A stretch of 64,000 nucleotides of DNA from QHXW01 sp963768075 (lineage in GTDB: Bacteria > Acidobacteriota > Terriglobia > Bryobacterales > Bryobacteraceae): assembly GCA_963768075.1 (NCBI GenBank), contig CAVYHD010000051.1, forward strand, positions 452,889-516,888. The letters run 5' to 3'. Made by a program: the position numbers and the translations under genes. The notes under the pieces were generated by a model that was not told the DNA's origin, did not search any database, and saw only the letters and a list, made by a program, of their open reading frames with translations. Positions 1 to 9,472 of the stretch are shown here, piece after piece; the stretch's first letter is position 1, and each line of letters starts with the position of its first letter.

Positions 1-1489
1 CCTGATCGGAAGGGTCCCCGACAATTCCGGGGATTGCCAGGTTGGACGGCACCGCCGTGAATCCGCCCTGCGGCACGCCAACATGAGTGTAATACCAGCT
101 AAAGCCGGTTCGAAATTCGTTGAGCGTGGTGGGCGTGAAGATGTGCGTTTCGCCCACCGAGGCAGCCTTGGAATCGTAGAAGGTGTTCCAGGCCCTGTAA
201 CCACAGCCGCAGGCCAGGCCCGGCATCTTGGGAGGCGTAAAGGTAGTCTCGCCGGATTGCGTATACCGGGCAAAGATCGAGTCGGCATCGGACATGCGGT
301 AGTCGCCGCGCCCGTCGCCCTGCATGGTCGAGCTGAGGGTGGTCGGCTCGGTGATGTAATTGTTCCTCACTGCTCCCGGCACGTTGGGTTGCGGATAGAG
401 CGCCGCATAAGCCAGCCCGAGTGACGACATCTCACTCATGGGAATGATGTTGTCCGGGAACGGCTGGCGTAGCCCGGTGGCCGCGTTAAGCGTATTCGGG
501 TCGTAGATGGTATTGACCCCGGAAATGCCCCCCGAGAAATTTCCCGTGGCCTCGCCAGCCACCGGAACCGTAGCTCGGTCCGCTGTCGGCGTATGCTGGT
601 CGCTCAGTTGCCAGTCTCCGAAAAAGAATAGCTTGTTCTTGATAATCGGGAAGCCCAGCGTTGCGCCCGGTTGGTTGTACTTCGTCGAAAGCGCCTTCGT
701 AACCGCGAAAAAGCTCTGTGCGTTCAAATAGGCATTCTGGTAATACTCAAACGCCGAGCCGTGAATCTGGTTGGTTCCGGATTTGATGACCACGTTCAGC
801 GCCGCGCCGCCGGCGCGCCCGAATTCGGCATCGTACGAGCTGGTCTGAATCTTGAATTCGGCGATCGCCTCCAGGTTCACCAGTTGTGTGGATCCGCCGT
901 TGTCGTTCGAGTTATTATCGATACCGTCCAGGACGTAATTATTCAGATCCCCGCGCACGCCGTTTGCGGAGAACGCTCCCGCCGTGTTGCCGTTGGTATT
1001 GTTTTTGGACGTGTCGATCACGCCCGTGGTCAAAGTGGCCATGTCAATATAGTTGCGGCCGTTCAGCGGCATATCTTCCAGCATCTGCTTGTCGATTACC
1101 TGCCCCAGCGAGGAAGTGTCCGTCTGCACCGGCGCCACTTCTCCGGTCACCACCACCTGCTCGGTACGTCCGCCCACCTCCAGCGTCGCGTCCACGCGGA
1201 GACGATCCTGCACGTTGAGCACAATGCCCTCGCGGGTGTAAGTCTTGAACCCGGCCGAGGCGGCGCTGACCGAATAGATCCCGACCTTCAGCGGCGGCGA
1301 TACGTAGTTGCCCTGGGAATCGGTCAAAACTTCAAAGCGGTTGTTGGTTTGGGTCTCGGTGATGGTAACAGCAGCTTTCGGAACCGTCGCCCCGGAGGCA
1401 TCGCGAACGGTGCCTTCAATGATTCCGTTGTCGAGCTGCGCCGCGATCGGCAACGCCAGAAACGTCGAGAGCAGTAGTAATCGTTTCAT
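1..1489 (-). CDS. Oar-like TonB-dependent receptor, N-terminal part (truncated by window edge)
   Basis: Outer-membrane receptor of the Oar/TonB family. Reading the minus strand from the ATG at 1489 gives about 496 codons without a stop, running off the left edge. The start has a strong ribosome site (GGAGGGGG). A short signal peptide (residues 1-18, ending AIAAQ) is followed by a carboxypeptidase-regulatory-like beta-sandwich (about 22-105), then the plug domain with PLNGRNY near 140 and VLDGIDNN near 185. The beta-barrel begins with the phrases FGRAGGAALNVV and KNKLFFFGDWQ, both typical of the large acidobacterial expansion of these receptors, which are usually 1000-1200 residues long. The ligand cannot be told from this part; polysaccharide-derived sugars or peptides are common guesses. 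Confidence 0.9.
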   Translation of the reverse strand, partial: MKRLLLLSTFLALPIAAQLDNGIIEGTVRDASGATVPKAAVTITETQTNNRFEVLTDSQGNYVSPPLKVGIYSVSAASAGFKTYTREGIVLNVQDRLRVDATLEVGGRTEQVVVTGEVAPVQTDTSSLGQVIDKQMLEDMPLNGRNYIDMATLTTGVIDTSKNNTNGNTAGAFSANGVRGDLNNYVLDGIDNNSNDNGGSTQLVNLEAIAEFKIQTSSYDAEFGRAGGAALNVVIKSGTNQIHGSAFEYYQNAYLNAQSFFAVTKALSTKYNQPGATLGFPIIKNKLFFFGDWQLSDQHTPTADRATVPVAGEATGNFSGGISGVNTIYDPNTLNAATGLRQPFPDNIIPMSEMSSLGLAYAALYPQPNVPGAVRNNYITEPTTLSSTMQGDGRGDYRMSDADSIFARYTQSGETTFTPPKMPGLACGCGYRAWNTFYDSKAASVGETHIFTPTTLNEFRTGFSWYYTHVGVPQGGFTAVPSNLAIPGIVGDPSDQ

Positions 1490-1929
1490 ACCCCCTCCGG
1501 CTAATTTTGCGGGAGTGTATCACAGACTCAGATCCAAAACAATACTGAACTGATTTCTTTTGAAGCGCGTGACCCAGGGCACTCGGCCGCTCCGATCAGC
1601 CAGAGTCGCTGCGGCACTCTGAAGCCGACAAGGCGACCTCTCGATCCGGAGCCAGCGCTGAACTTCTGGGCTTCGGAAAGACCTCATGTCGCTCTCGTAG
1701 ATTTGGATCTGGTTGAAAAAGTGGGTGTTGCGCGTTGCGCCTATTACCTCAATTCTCGCTCGGAGTGGTTTTCTCAGCGTTCTGCAACCGTGCCGCGCTT
1801 CGGGTTGAGGTCCTCGCTCTCGTCACCAGCTCGGCGTTTTGCATCGTTCGGTGAGGCGGCCGAAGCTGAGGACGCAAGCCGGGACGGGAGCATTTATGTC
1901 GATCAAGTGCACCGACTGAGTTACTGCGG

Positions 1930-2330
1930 TTCCCCGCATCGGGCGGTGTACTCGAGCAACTCGGCATCTTCCCGAGTTTCCTTTCCTACGACCACGGCGG
2001 AGTGCTCGCGCTGCCGGACGGCCGTGTGCTGATGAAAGGAAGCACGACGAAGTGCCGGATCAAATAACCAGCATGGCCGCTTCCCCGGACGGCCAAACGA
2101 TTTACTATGTCGCCTCCAGCGCCGTGTGGGCTGTTGCATCGGACGAACCGCAAGATAAACGCTGCAGTTTCATAATGGGGACGAAGTAGCGGTTGATCCG
2201 AGGAACGGCGACCAATATCACGTGGGCGTAATCGATCCCTCAAAAAATCGATCAAGGTCGTGCGGCTGGCCTTCGACGGAGACACCGCAGTGCCGGGCTG
2301 GTCCAAAGACGTCCGCGCCGTAGCGTTGAT
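1930..2330 (+). pseudogene. Decayed PD40/WD40-like beta-propeller fragment
   Basis: Three frames together spell fragments of the C-terminal propeller found in acidobacterial serine/threonine kinases and TolB-like proteins: FLSYDHGGVLALPDGRVLM near 1976-2036, then ITSMAASPDGQTIYYVASSA near 2065-2125, then VDPRNGD and GVIDPSK near 2192-2250. Frameshifts and stops separate them and no kinase domain is visible upstream, so this is a remnant. Family assignment rests on motif recognition only. Confidence 0.5.
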
Positions 2331-3072
2331 CCACCCGCCTTATCACTCGGATTTTGTTCCTGGCTCAAGATGCGGTACGGAGCGCAACAATTCACGGCGT
2401 CGCGGCGTACCGGCTTTCTGGGAGGTGCGGAGGTGTAAACTTGAACCCACCGTTATCTCAATGTTCGCGCTGTAGCCCATCGGAGGCCCCTTCTATGCCA
2501 AGGACACGGATTAGTTGGTTCAGGCGCCAGCGTGTGCGATGGTCCCAACAGCAAAACTGATCTTGTTTCACGATCCGCCAAAAGGAGAGTTCACCACCGC
2601 AGGATCGGCATCGGCAATCCGGAGCAACTCCGATTCGTTTCAGCAATGCCTTAATTAACAACACCGAATTCGTGGTGATCACGAGCGTCATTCTCTTGTC
2701 CTCGATGATCACGTAAAGCAAGAGGCGGGCCAACGCTGAAAGGTGCGCAAAATAGACGGTTTAGACTTGGAGTTTCGCGCGGGGTACCACAGGTGCTTGT
2801 CCAGGGAGCGCGTAATTTAGAGGGTAAGATTGTCCTGCTAAGCATTTTCGATTCAGGAAATTACCCGATCGAAAAGACAATGCCTTTCGGTTTCGCTCAC
2901 CACCGCGCGGTCGACCGCAGGCACCGGGGGGCCGGCGAACTCCGCATTCAACGGCGCGCCCTTCTATCTACCGGCCGAGTGGAGTAATAACGCTTCCGTT
3001 GTGGAGCAATAACGGAAGGTGTCCGGCGGGGTCTCGTGGCACAGCCTTCCGGCGTCAGGCTGTCGGATAACC
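2331..3072. other. Stretch without a recognisable gene
   Basis: Short open frames occur on both strands, but none has a ribosome site together with a family motif. A stretch near 2780-2990 on the plus strand looks like former coding sequence (phrases such as GARNLEGKIVLLSIFDSGNY) that I cannot place. It is probably the continuation of the decayed region to its left. Confidence 0.4.
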
Positions 3073-3618
3073 TTATTCGAGGCCGGAAGCCCGAAACTGG
3101 CCCGCTGCCAAGCCATCTCGAAGCCGGGCTGCAAGAGTTTCGGCAGTGGCATCGCCGTCGCTGATCGTCGCAGTGCTCGTGTTCTCAAAGAGCGCGTAAA
3201 AGCTACGATACGGCGCGTAGTCGTCGATTTTGCCCTCAGGCCGTTCGGCAGCGCGGCGGGCGCAGAGCTCGATGCTAGGGCGTAGCAACACAAAATCGAG
3301 CGGGATTTCCTTAAGGATCTTACGCGCGGTCGGGAGAAAGTCCGGTGGGATCGAAAAATCGAGTAGCACATCGAACCCCGAGCGCGCGAAGGGAACGGCG
3401 GCGGCCGTCATCGAACGCATGATGACCTGAAAGTTCTCACGGCGGGAGCGCTTTTCGGCTTTCGCGATGAACGACCAGAATGTATCGCCTTCCAGATAGG
3501 CCCACGGGCCGGACAACAACGGCAAGAGCAGCCGCGCCACGGTGGTCTTGCCTGCCGCAACGGGGCCCGAGAGCATCACTACTCGGCCGGCTTCTGCTTG
3601 GCTTGTGGCCCTAGTCAT
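3073..3618 (-). CDS. P-loop NTPase, small-molecule-kinase-like
   Basis: 181-residue cytoplasmic protein with a clear Walker A loop GPVAAGKTT at residues 18-26. A Walker-B-like segment (GFDVLLDFSIPP) follows near 100, and an arginine-rich lid region (CARRAAERPEG) near 143. Size and layout fit the AAA_33/zeta-toxin-like/chloramphenicol-phosphotransferase-like group that phosphorylates a small substrate; the substrate is not predictable. It stands alone, with no operon partner and no good ribosome site upstream of the ATG, so the start is only the most likely one. Decayed sequence lies downstream. Confidence 0.7.
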   Translation of the reverse strand: MTRATSQAEAGRVVMLSGPVAAGKTTVARLLLPLLSGPWAYLEGDTFWSFIAKAEKRSRRENFQVIMRSMTAAAVPFARSGFDVLLDFSIPPDFLPTARKILKEIPLDFVLLRPSIELCARRAAERPEGKIDDYAPYRSFYALFENTSTATISDGDATAETLAARLRDGLAAGQFRASGLE

Positions 3619-3784
3619 GTGAACAATCGTACCGGTCCGGCGGCCTCTCTGGAAACGCGTCTGCCGTCACGGCGGCGTTAAGCGACATTATCGGACGCTA
3701 TTTCGGACACTCTGAATCGAGTCACTTGGCTGGCACGCTGGGTTTCTGAAGACATCTGGCGCTTTTTGTGCTCATGGGCAGGTG

Positions 3785-4315
3785 TTAGACCGGCGGAACG
3801 AGCCGCCGTCCGAAAACCACGCCTATTAGTAAAATCGGGACTAGCAGGATGAAGCTGGTGGGCTCGGGAATCGTGGAGGGGGTGATCGTGTACGTCGACG
3901 TAAACACCGCCGGGCTACGGTCTTCGACACCTCCGGTAGCCGCGCAAGGAAAGGACGCGCATTGAGCAAAGGCAAACCCCGTTAGACCGACGTCCTTCGT
4001 GTCTATCGGTGAGGTGTTGCCGCTCGGGTTGGTGAAAGTCAGTTCAGAGAACTGCACCGCATAACCGCTCGGGGTCCCGGTCTCGATCGTAATCGTCGCC
4101 GCCAGTGAAGTTGGGATATAGTCCGACGGATCGCTGAACGACAGCAGGACAGGCGCCGTATCCCCCACCACGGGCGAGTTGGACAGAGTAAACTTACCTA
4201 AAAGGGTTGAGCCGGGATGTAGAGGCGACAGATCAAAGCTGATCGTTTCGATAATGTCCGCTTGCATCAAACCCGCACCGGCGATCAGTAAGGCGCAAGG
4301 AAGAAATCTTTTCAT
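3785..4315 (-). CDS. PEP-CTERM sorting-domain protein
   Basis: 176-residue exported protein. It begins with a signal peptide (residues 1-19, ending LMQA) and ends with the tripartite PEP-CTERM tag: IPEPTS near 150, a hydrophobic segment of about 18 residues, and a basic tail (GRR). Such tags are recognised by an exosortase that moves the protein to the cell surface, usually together with exopolysaccharide. The middle is a beta-rich extracellular domain with no known fold. A pair of cysteines sits near 115-122. No exosortase gene is in the window. Confidence 0.8.
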   Translation of the reverse strand: MKRFLPCALLIAGAGLMQADIIETISFDLSPLHPGSTLLGKFTLSNSPVVGDTAPVLLSFSDPSDYIPTSLAATITIETGTPSGYAVQFSELTFTNPSGNTSPIDTKDVGLTGFAFAQCASFPCAATGGVEDRSPAVFTSTYTITPSTIPEPTSFILLVPILLIGVVFGRRLVPPV

Positions 4316-4640
4316 TTCTTGTTCACAACCTTCTTAGCGGGGAATTTCCATTTCTTGCCTTCCCGGCCTCAAGCAGTATACAGCAAAGGTGGCTGACTCG
4401 TTCGACTGGAGCGAAGTCAAGCTGAGTTGCTACGGCCGCGACAGGGGCCCTGGCATCGGCGTTATTGCTCGATACGAACACGACCTGCCGCTGCCCCTCC
4501 AGGGACGGATTCGTTCCGGGCTGTGCCGCAGGGAGATGATTGAGGGACTTTACGAGGCGTACTCCGACAAATGCTTGCGCCACGACTTTCAGAAGAGAGG
4601 AGGCCTCCTAGTTCTTCCGGAGCAACCCGAAGCGCATTCG

Positions 4641-5051
4641 TCAGTTCGACAACGACCTTGCCGTTCCACTGCTCGGCTTCGCGCTGAAGATGCCGTTGAA
4701 GCTTTCGCGGTACTGAAGGAAGACCAGCACCCATAGCACCGATGCCACCAGAGCCGGAGCAATAGTGGCCGGCCAAAGCGTCAGGTGAAACGCAAGGATG
4801 TTGTAAAGCTCGGCAGCAAGCAGCGTCAGCGCAAGTGGCACGAAAAAGCCGGAGAGCAGCAGCAGACCACCAAGGAACTGCACCGCGAAGAAGAACGCGG
4901 CAAAGTGCGATGCGCTAGTGGTAACAAGGAACTGGATTGCCAGTGGATTTGCCGGTGGCGGCTGGTGGATAAAATGAAGAAACCCGTTCAGCCCAAAGAC
5001 CGTAAACATCAGCCCCAGCAGATAGCGCGCAACAATGGAAGCAATCTTCAT
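4641..5051 (-). CDS. DoxX-like membrane protein
   Basis: 136-residue integral membrane protein with four predicted helices (about 7-25, 48-70, 72-92, 96-112) and the DoxX-type N-terminus (RYLLGLMFTVFGLNGFLHF). Family members are small membrane proteins linked to redox or thiol stress; the biochemical role is not established. Its ATG overlaps the TGA of the frameshifted azoreductase just upstream (ATGA), so the two were probably translated together. The unit diverges from a TetR regulator. Confidence 0.8.
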   Translation of the reverse strand: MKIASIVARYLLGLMFTVFGLNGFLHFIHQPPPANPLAIQFLVTTSASHFAAFFFAVQFLGGLLLLSGFFVPLALTLLAAELYNILAFHLTLWPATIAPALVASVLWVLVFLQYRESFNGIFSAKPSSGTARSLSN

Positions 5052-5693
5052 GCGGCAGCTCCCTGGAGGCTTCGCGCGCGCGTCTGCACGGCCTGAAGAT
5101 GCGGCGCAAGAAACGCACCGCGATCATGCCCCTGGTTCAGAGCCTTGGTGCCGCCGGCGGTGAGAAAGGTCGCATCCGTCACGCCGAGGAAGCCGAAGAC
5201 TGACCGCAGATACGGCTCTACGAAATTGAACGAAGCCATCTGTGTCCTGGGCGTCGTATATGCCGCCGGTTGCAATGATGAAGGTCGCCTTCTTGCCGAC
5301 AATCAGGCCCTTCGGCGTTCCGTCCGCGTAGGAGAAGGTCCTGCCGACACGCGCAATCTGGTCGATCCATAGCTTGAGCACGGAGGGCACACCGAAGTTA
5401 TGCATCGGCACGCCGAAGACGTACTCATCGGCCTGCTCCAGTTCGGCGATCAGGGAATCGGAGAGCGAAAGCAGTTCCTTCTGCTGCGGAGTGCGTGCCT
5501 CTTCCGGCGTGTAGACGGCCCCGACCCATTCCGCGGTGATCGGCGGCATTGCTGTTGCGTTGAGGTCGCGGTCAACGACCGTTCCATCCGGGTGCGAAGC
5601 CTTCCATTGGGTGACGAACGCAGCGGTTAGCTCGCGGGAGACCGACCGGCCGTAGAGTGGGCTGGAATCGATATGAAGCAGCGTGGGCATCAA
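5048..5693 (-). pseudogene. azoR: FMN-dependent NADH-azoreductase, frameshifted
   Basis: Flavodoxin-fold azoreductase/quinone reductase of the AzoR type. The N-terminal frame (from 5693) carries HIDSSPLYGRSVSR and the FMN-binding phrase VFGVPMHNFGVPSVLKLWID, then IIATGGIYDAQDTDGF. The sequence then continues in another frame with FNFVEPYLRSVFGFLGVTD. The two halves join around 5235-5245, so a single indel breaks an otherwise complete gene of about 210 codons. It lies in a divergent pair with a TetR regulator and is coupled by ATGA to the DoxX gene, a typical electrophile or quinone-responsive arrangement. Either recent inactivation or an indel error in the assembly. Confidence 0.85.
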
Positions 5694-5803
5694 TAATCTC
5701 CTCCACTACAGTTGATGTTTAATAGACATATGTTGATTCTGGAAAAATAGACAAGTGTCGCATTAGCATCGATTGCCGCAGGAGGGGTATCCTTATAGTC
5801 GTA
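5694..5803. promoter_or_regulatory. Divergent promoter region azoR / tetR-type regulator
   Basis: 110-bp intergenic region between divergent genes. It contains a direct repeat AATAGACA at 5721-5728 and 5746-5753 (25-bp pitch), with the palindrome ACATATGT at 5725-5732 overlapping the first copy, in an AT-rich block. These are candidate operator and promoter elements for the neighbouring TetR protein; no binding data can be inferred beyond position. Confidence 0.4.
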
Positions 5804-6382
5804 ATGGCCCAGGCGCTCCAATCCGCCGGCGAGGCGACGGATCCCCGCATCCTGCGCAGCCGCCGCATGCTCATGGATTCACTAGCTAGGTTATTGACTA
5901 AAAAGGAGTTCGAAGACATTTCCGTCCAGGAGATCGCTGACGAGGCGACGCTGAACCGGAACACCTTTTACCTGCACTATCCGGACAAGAGCGCGCTGCT
6001 GCGGGCCATGACAGACGTCCGGTTCCGCGACCTGATAGAGCGCCGTGGCATCTCCTTTACCGACTGCGATGGAGCACTGCGCGCCATTGCACTCGGCGTC
6101 TGCGACTATCTCGCTGAGTTCACAAACTGCCCCGTTAAAGGGGCTCGGATCCCGCTCGAAGGCTCCATCATCCCGGTCGTCGAGGGCATGTTCAAGGAGG
6201 GCCTTGGCCATCATGAGATGGCACCCGGTGTCGATGCGGCACTGCTGGCGACCACGGCGGCCTGGGCCGTCTTCGGAGCCGCGCGCCGCTGGTTTCAGAC
6301 CCCCAACCGCATTCCCGCCGAGGAGATGGCCGCCAAGATTGAAACCATGGTGAAGCCGATTTTTCTCAACGCCTCCCGATAG
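5804..6382 (+). CDS. TetR/AcrR family transcriptional regulator
   Basis: 192-residue repressor-like protein. The N-terminal helix-turn-helix lies at about residues 18-65, with the family phrases SVQEIADEATLNRNTFYLHYPDKSALL. The C-terminal ligand domain is helical and unassigned. It is divergent from the azoreductase/DoxX unit and probably represses it in the absence of a small electrophilic or aromatic ligand (inference from arrangement). The strongest purine-rich stretch (GCAGGAGGGG) sits about 16 bases upstream of the ATG, further than usual, so initiation may be weak. Confidence 0.85.
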   Translation: MAQALQSAGEATDPRILRSRRMLMDSLARLLTKKEFEDISVQEIADEATLNRNTFYLHYPDKSALLRAMTDVRFRDLIERRGISFTDCDGALRAIALGVCDYLAEFTNCPVKGARIPLEGSIIPVVEGMFKEGLGHHEMAPGVDAALLATTAAWAVFGAARRWFQTPNRIPAEEMAAKIETMVKPIFLNASR

Positions 6383-6454
6383 CCGAACCTCGGAGAGGCA
6401 GCGGTTTAATGGCGAGTTCGGGCCCTCTTTACAATCCCTACAAAGCCATCCGGG

Positions 6455-7762
6455 TCAGGTCAAACTATAGCCGATCCTCTCAATCCGTCTCTTTGTCTCC
6501 GCATCCAGCCCGGTGATGAAGTTTCTGAAGCGAGGTACCTTCTCTAAAACAGCCAGATAGCCATAGGGCTTGGTTTTCGGAGGGGCCATCGGTACACGGC
6601 TAAAATTACGATCACCCAGCATAACTTCAACGATCTTCGAAAACTCTTTGAACGGATCGTCCATGAAATCCTCAAGCCGCAACGTGAGGGTGGCGGATTG
6701 GAGGTGAAGGTCGGTTTCTTCAACAAATTCCGGGAACGACAGAAACCGCGGGCCTTGGAGGGACGCGAAAAAACCAGGGTCACCTTGGGCAAAGGCCTGA
6801 AATTCAAGAAAGTTCTGCTCCAGATCAGCACAGAGATCACCCGTGCTCTTATAGACCTGCGATATCCCCTGAATCATCGTGTTGTCGCGAATGTATGTCC
6901 GCCACCAAATCCAATTGGTCAGCAGCGAGTCGATGGGATGACGATAGAGAAAAATCAAATCGGCAAATCCCAATTGGACCGCTTCCAATACATGGCTCAT
7001 TACCGCTGGCAGATACTGAGCGCGGGAAACATGCTTCATGGTGGCATGGCCGCTATAGATCATAGGAGTCGGGCCGGGATGCAGACGGATCGTATCCCTA
7101 ACATATTTCGCCCTTTCTCCGATGTGACGCAGCATAAGTTCCGTGAGATACGAGCGTCCGGTGCCGAACAGTCCAATCAGATAGGAAGTTCTGTCGTTCC
7201 CTGGACCTATATCGTTGTGAGACCGGGAAATCTCACGGGCTCGCTGGCCCCAATCGGCTTCCATCCTGCTGGAAGGGAGCTGCAGATTCTCGGTTTTCTG
7301 TAAGCTGACTAATACCCTCACCTGCTCGCGCAAGAGGTCCACCTCCTCCTGCATTGACTCCACCCGGGCGGCGTTTCTCGTCTCCGACTGCACCAATCGC
7401 CCTTCCAGGGCAACCATGTTCCTCGAAAGGTGGTCCAGGGCAACCATATTCCTCGAAAGGTGGTCAAGGGCAGAGACGATTTCTTCGAGAGATCGACTTA
7501 CCGAGGCATTGAATTCACGCGACGGCTGCGTATACAAAGACAATAAGCGAGCGACCAATTTTTTAACAAATTGGATCGGCCCCTTGTGCCACCCGGAAGG
7601 CCGGTCAGTGAGGTTCCCGACGGCGTTGCCGAGCTTCTCCAGGGCGCCTACCGCGCGCCGCAGTTCATCGAAGTCATAGAGCTCAACTCCGCCGCCCGGC
7701 AAGGGAATGTAGCATTCCATGAACCCGTCGCTGTGCTCAACATGACATTGTCTGCAAACCAT
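6455..7762 (-). CDS. Coiled-coil sulfotransferase-like protein
   Basis: 435-residue protein. An N-terminal region with three cysteines (CRQCHVEHSDGFMEC) is followed by a helical/coiled-coil segment (about 85-160) and a C-terminal sulfotransferase-like P-loop domain. In the last, GLFGTGRSYLTE near 200 resembles the 5'-phosphosulfate loop, and FLYRHPIDSLLTNW near 270 resembles the 3'-phosphate site. Members move sulfate from PAPS to carbohydrates or other acceptors; the acceptor is unknown. GGAGG lies seven bases before the ATG. The coiled coil contains an exact in-frame tandem duplication of ten residues (see the repeat at 7405-7464). It stands alone with no operon partner. Confidence 0.6.
   Translation of the reverse strand: MVCRQCHVEHSDGFMECYIPLPGGGVELYDFDELRRAVGALEKLGNAVGNLTDRPSGWHKGPIQFVKKLVARLLSLYTQPSREFNASVSRSLEEIVSALDHLSRNMVALDHLSRNMVALEGRLVQSETRNAARVESMQEEVDLLREQVRVLVSLQKTENLQLPSSRMEADWGQRAREISRSHNDIGPGNDRTSYLIGLFGTGRSYLTELMLRHIGERAKYVRDTIRLHPGPTPMIYSGHATMKHVSRAQYLPAVMSHVLEAVQLGFADLIFLYRHPIDSLLTNWIWWRTYIRDNTMIQGISQVYKSTGDLCADLEQNFLEFQAFAQGDPGFFASLQGPRFLSFPEFVEETDLHLQSATLTLRLEDFMDDPFKEFSKIVEVMLGDRNFSRVPMAPPKTKPYGYLAVLEKVPRFRNFITGLDAETKRRIERIGYSLT
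7405..7464. repeat. 30-bp tandem duplication, two copies
   Basis: Units 7405-7434 and 7435-7464 differ at one position (G/A). In the minus-strand gene they encode two identical copies of a ten-residue coiled-coil block containing LDHLSRNMVA. The 30-bp length keeps the reading frame. Confidence 0.9.
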
Positions 7763-7832
7763 CGTCAGCCTCCAGACCAGTTTACCGGCGCGCTGCCGTT
7801 AAAGGCTGCGAGCTGCGAGCGGTTCTTTTTAT

Positions 7833-7847
7833 GGTGTAGCTTACACC
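7833..7847. promoter_or_regulatory. Short palindrome between divergent genes
   Basis: GGTGTA-GCT-TACACC, a perfect 6-bp-arm palindrome in the 125-bp gap between the sulfotransferase-like gene and the small membrane protein. A TGTA/TACA core is common in operators of winged-helix repressors; no cognate regulator is adjacent. Confidence 0.3.
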
Positions 7848-7887
7848 AGATGTCCGGTGTGGCGACAGACTTGCTACAACGTTTTGC

Positions 7888-8115
7888 ATGAAACAGAGAA
7901 CTCTTACACTTCCAGAAATCATCCTGATCGCCGGTACTCGGGTTGCCTTGGGCGCCGGCATCGGTTTCCTGATTTCAGAAAAGCTCAACAAAGACCAGCG
8001 CCGGGGCGCGGGATGGGCGCTCCTTGGCGTTGGCATCGTCAGCTCGGTTCCGCTCGTGCTAGACGTCATTGGAAAGCCTGCGACCCCTGAAAAGCAATTG
8101 GCTTTGGCGTCGTGA
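7888..8115 (+). CDS. Small conserved membrane protein
   Basis: 75 residues with two hydrophobic segments (about 9-29 and 40-62) and the phrase LIAGTRVALGAGIGFL, followed by a basic loop (EKLNKDQRR). I recognise this as a small conserved hypothetical family of acidobacterial and proteobacterial genomes without assigned function. The ATG at 7888 has no clear ribosome site. Confidence 0.55.
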   Translation: MKQRTLTLPEIILIAGTRVALGAGIGFLISEKLNKDQRRGAGWALLGVGIVSSVPLVLDVIGKPATPEKQLALAS

Positions 8116-8481
8116 AACAAGTGAAGCTCGATTAGCGGTTTCGGCGCTTCCCACAACCCGACAGTTGAGTATCCCGCCTGAGAATGCGTTTACCCAGCGC
8201 GCCAACAGGCAGCAGGATCCAACAGAGACACAACCGTTTGAACGAACCGAGTGGCCAGTTGAAATATGAACTTCGGTGATCGCTGGGACGAACTGCCAGG
8301 GGCGGAAGTAAGGGTAAACAGCAGTCGCTGCGCGAAGAATGACGCCAAGTTGCCGCCTGCCTGGGTAATGTTGTCATGACTGCATTACCCCTGCGTGCAT
8401 CTTTCGGCTTTCTGCAATAACCTCAATAAGATGGATGGTCAGCGATGCGCAGTGACCGCTGCGGGCCGATTAAACCAGCGG
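8116..8481. other. Intergenic stretch, nothing seen
   Basis: Between the small membrane gene and the 3' end of egtD. No open frame with family motifs, no RNA gene and no strong hairpin was found. Confidence 0.5.
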
Positions 8482-9450
8482 TCAATCCGCAATCAGCAGG
8501 TTTTCGGCGAAGGGCCACTCGTCATCGACCCACTGTGCTTCACAGCGAAAACCCGCGTTTTGAGCCAATTGAGTCACTTCTTGGGGCGAGAATTTATGAC
8601 TGGTCTCGGTCCAGATGGTTTCGTTCTCGAGGATCGGAACCGAGATCCCGGCTCCACGGATCGTGACGACCTGATCTCGCGTCGAGCGGAGGTGCATCTC
8701 GACGCTCCCGGTATCAAAATTGAACCGGGCCTCGTGGTGGTACTCCTGGGTGACGAAATCTCCATCGAGTTCGCGATTGATGCGCGCCAGAAGATTGAGA
8801 TTGAACGCAGCCGTAACACCCAGCGGATCATCGTAAGCCTGGATCAACCGCGGAACAGGCTTTTCCAGATCGGTGCCTAGCAGCAAGGCATCGCCGGGCT
8901 GCAAAATCAGGCGAACTTCCCGCAAAAAGCTGACATCGGCCGGCCGATCGAAGTTTCCGATGGTACTGCCGAGAAAGAGCACGAGGATGCGCTGACCGCG
9001 CTGCCGGCGAGCCGCCACCTCAAGAAGTCCATCCAAGTACTCACGCTCGAAACCGACGATGCTTACGGCATCCATGTCAGAAAGTTCCCGCCGGCACATG
9101 GCCAGAGCAGTGGCTGAGATTTCAATAGGGTAATAAAACGTCTGACGATGGCGCGACAGCGCTTCCAGAATCCAGCGAGTCTTCTTTCCACTACCGCTGC
9201 CCAACTCGGCGACCACCGCGGGACCCGGAATGAGGTCCACGATATCGCGCGCGTAAGCGCGAAGCAGCCGCTCGTCCGCGCGCGTCAAACCGTACTCAGG
9301 AAGCTCACAGATCACTTCGAACAGTCTGGAGCCGACGGTGTCGTAGAAATACTTTGAAGGCAGCTCTTTTTGCCCCTGCTTGGTGAGGCCTTTACACACA
9401 TCGGCCGCGAACTCAACTACGGCATCCGCGATGACGGGGTTCGTCAGCAT
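8482..9450 (-). CDS. egtD: L-histidine N-alpha-methyltransferase
   Basis: 322 residues, the usual length. EgtD trimethylates histidine to hercynine using three S-adenosylmethionine, the first step of ergothioneine synthesis. Visible are the family opening KYFYDTVGSRLFEVICELPEYGLTRAD (35-59, cited in part), the SAM loop ELGSGSGKK (82-90), FLGSTIGNF (159-167), and the C-terminal ETSHKFSP and GF motifs. AGGAG lies eight bases upstream of the ATG. It follows egtB by 22 bp on the same strand, so the two form an operon for the low-molecular-weight thiol ergothioneine. A second, divergent paralogue is at 44420-45425. Confidence 0.93.
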   Translation of the reverse strand: MLTNPVIADAVVEFAADVCKGLTKQGQKELPSKYFYDTVGSRLFEVICELPEYGLTRADERLLRAYARDIVDLIPGPAVVAELGSGSGKKTRWILEALSRHRQTFYYPIEISATALAMCRRELSDMDAVSIVGFEREYLDGLLEVAARRQRGQRILVLFLGSTIGNFDRPADVSFLREVRLILQPGDALLLGTDLEKPVPRLIQAYDDPLGVTAAFNLNLLARINRELDGDFVTQEYHHEARFNFDTGSVEMHLRSTRDQVVTIRGAGISVPILENETIWTETSHKFSPQEVTQLAQNAGFRCEAQWVDDEWPFAENLLIAD

Positions 9451-9472
9451 TCGGCATCTCCTGAAAAGGTCG

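Noticed and set aside
671..1477. Long plus-strand open frame opposite the TonB receptor
   Set aside because: Antisense shadow of a high-GC gene; the minus strand has the signal peptide, plug and barrel motifs and the ribosome site.
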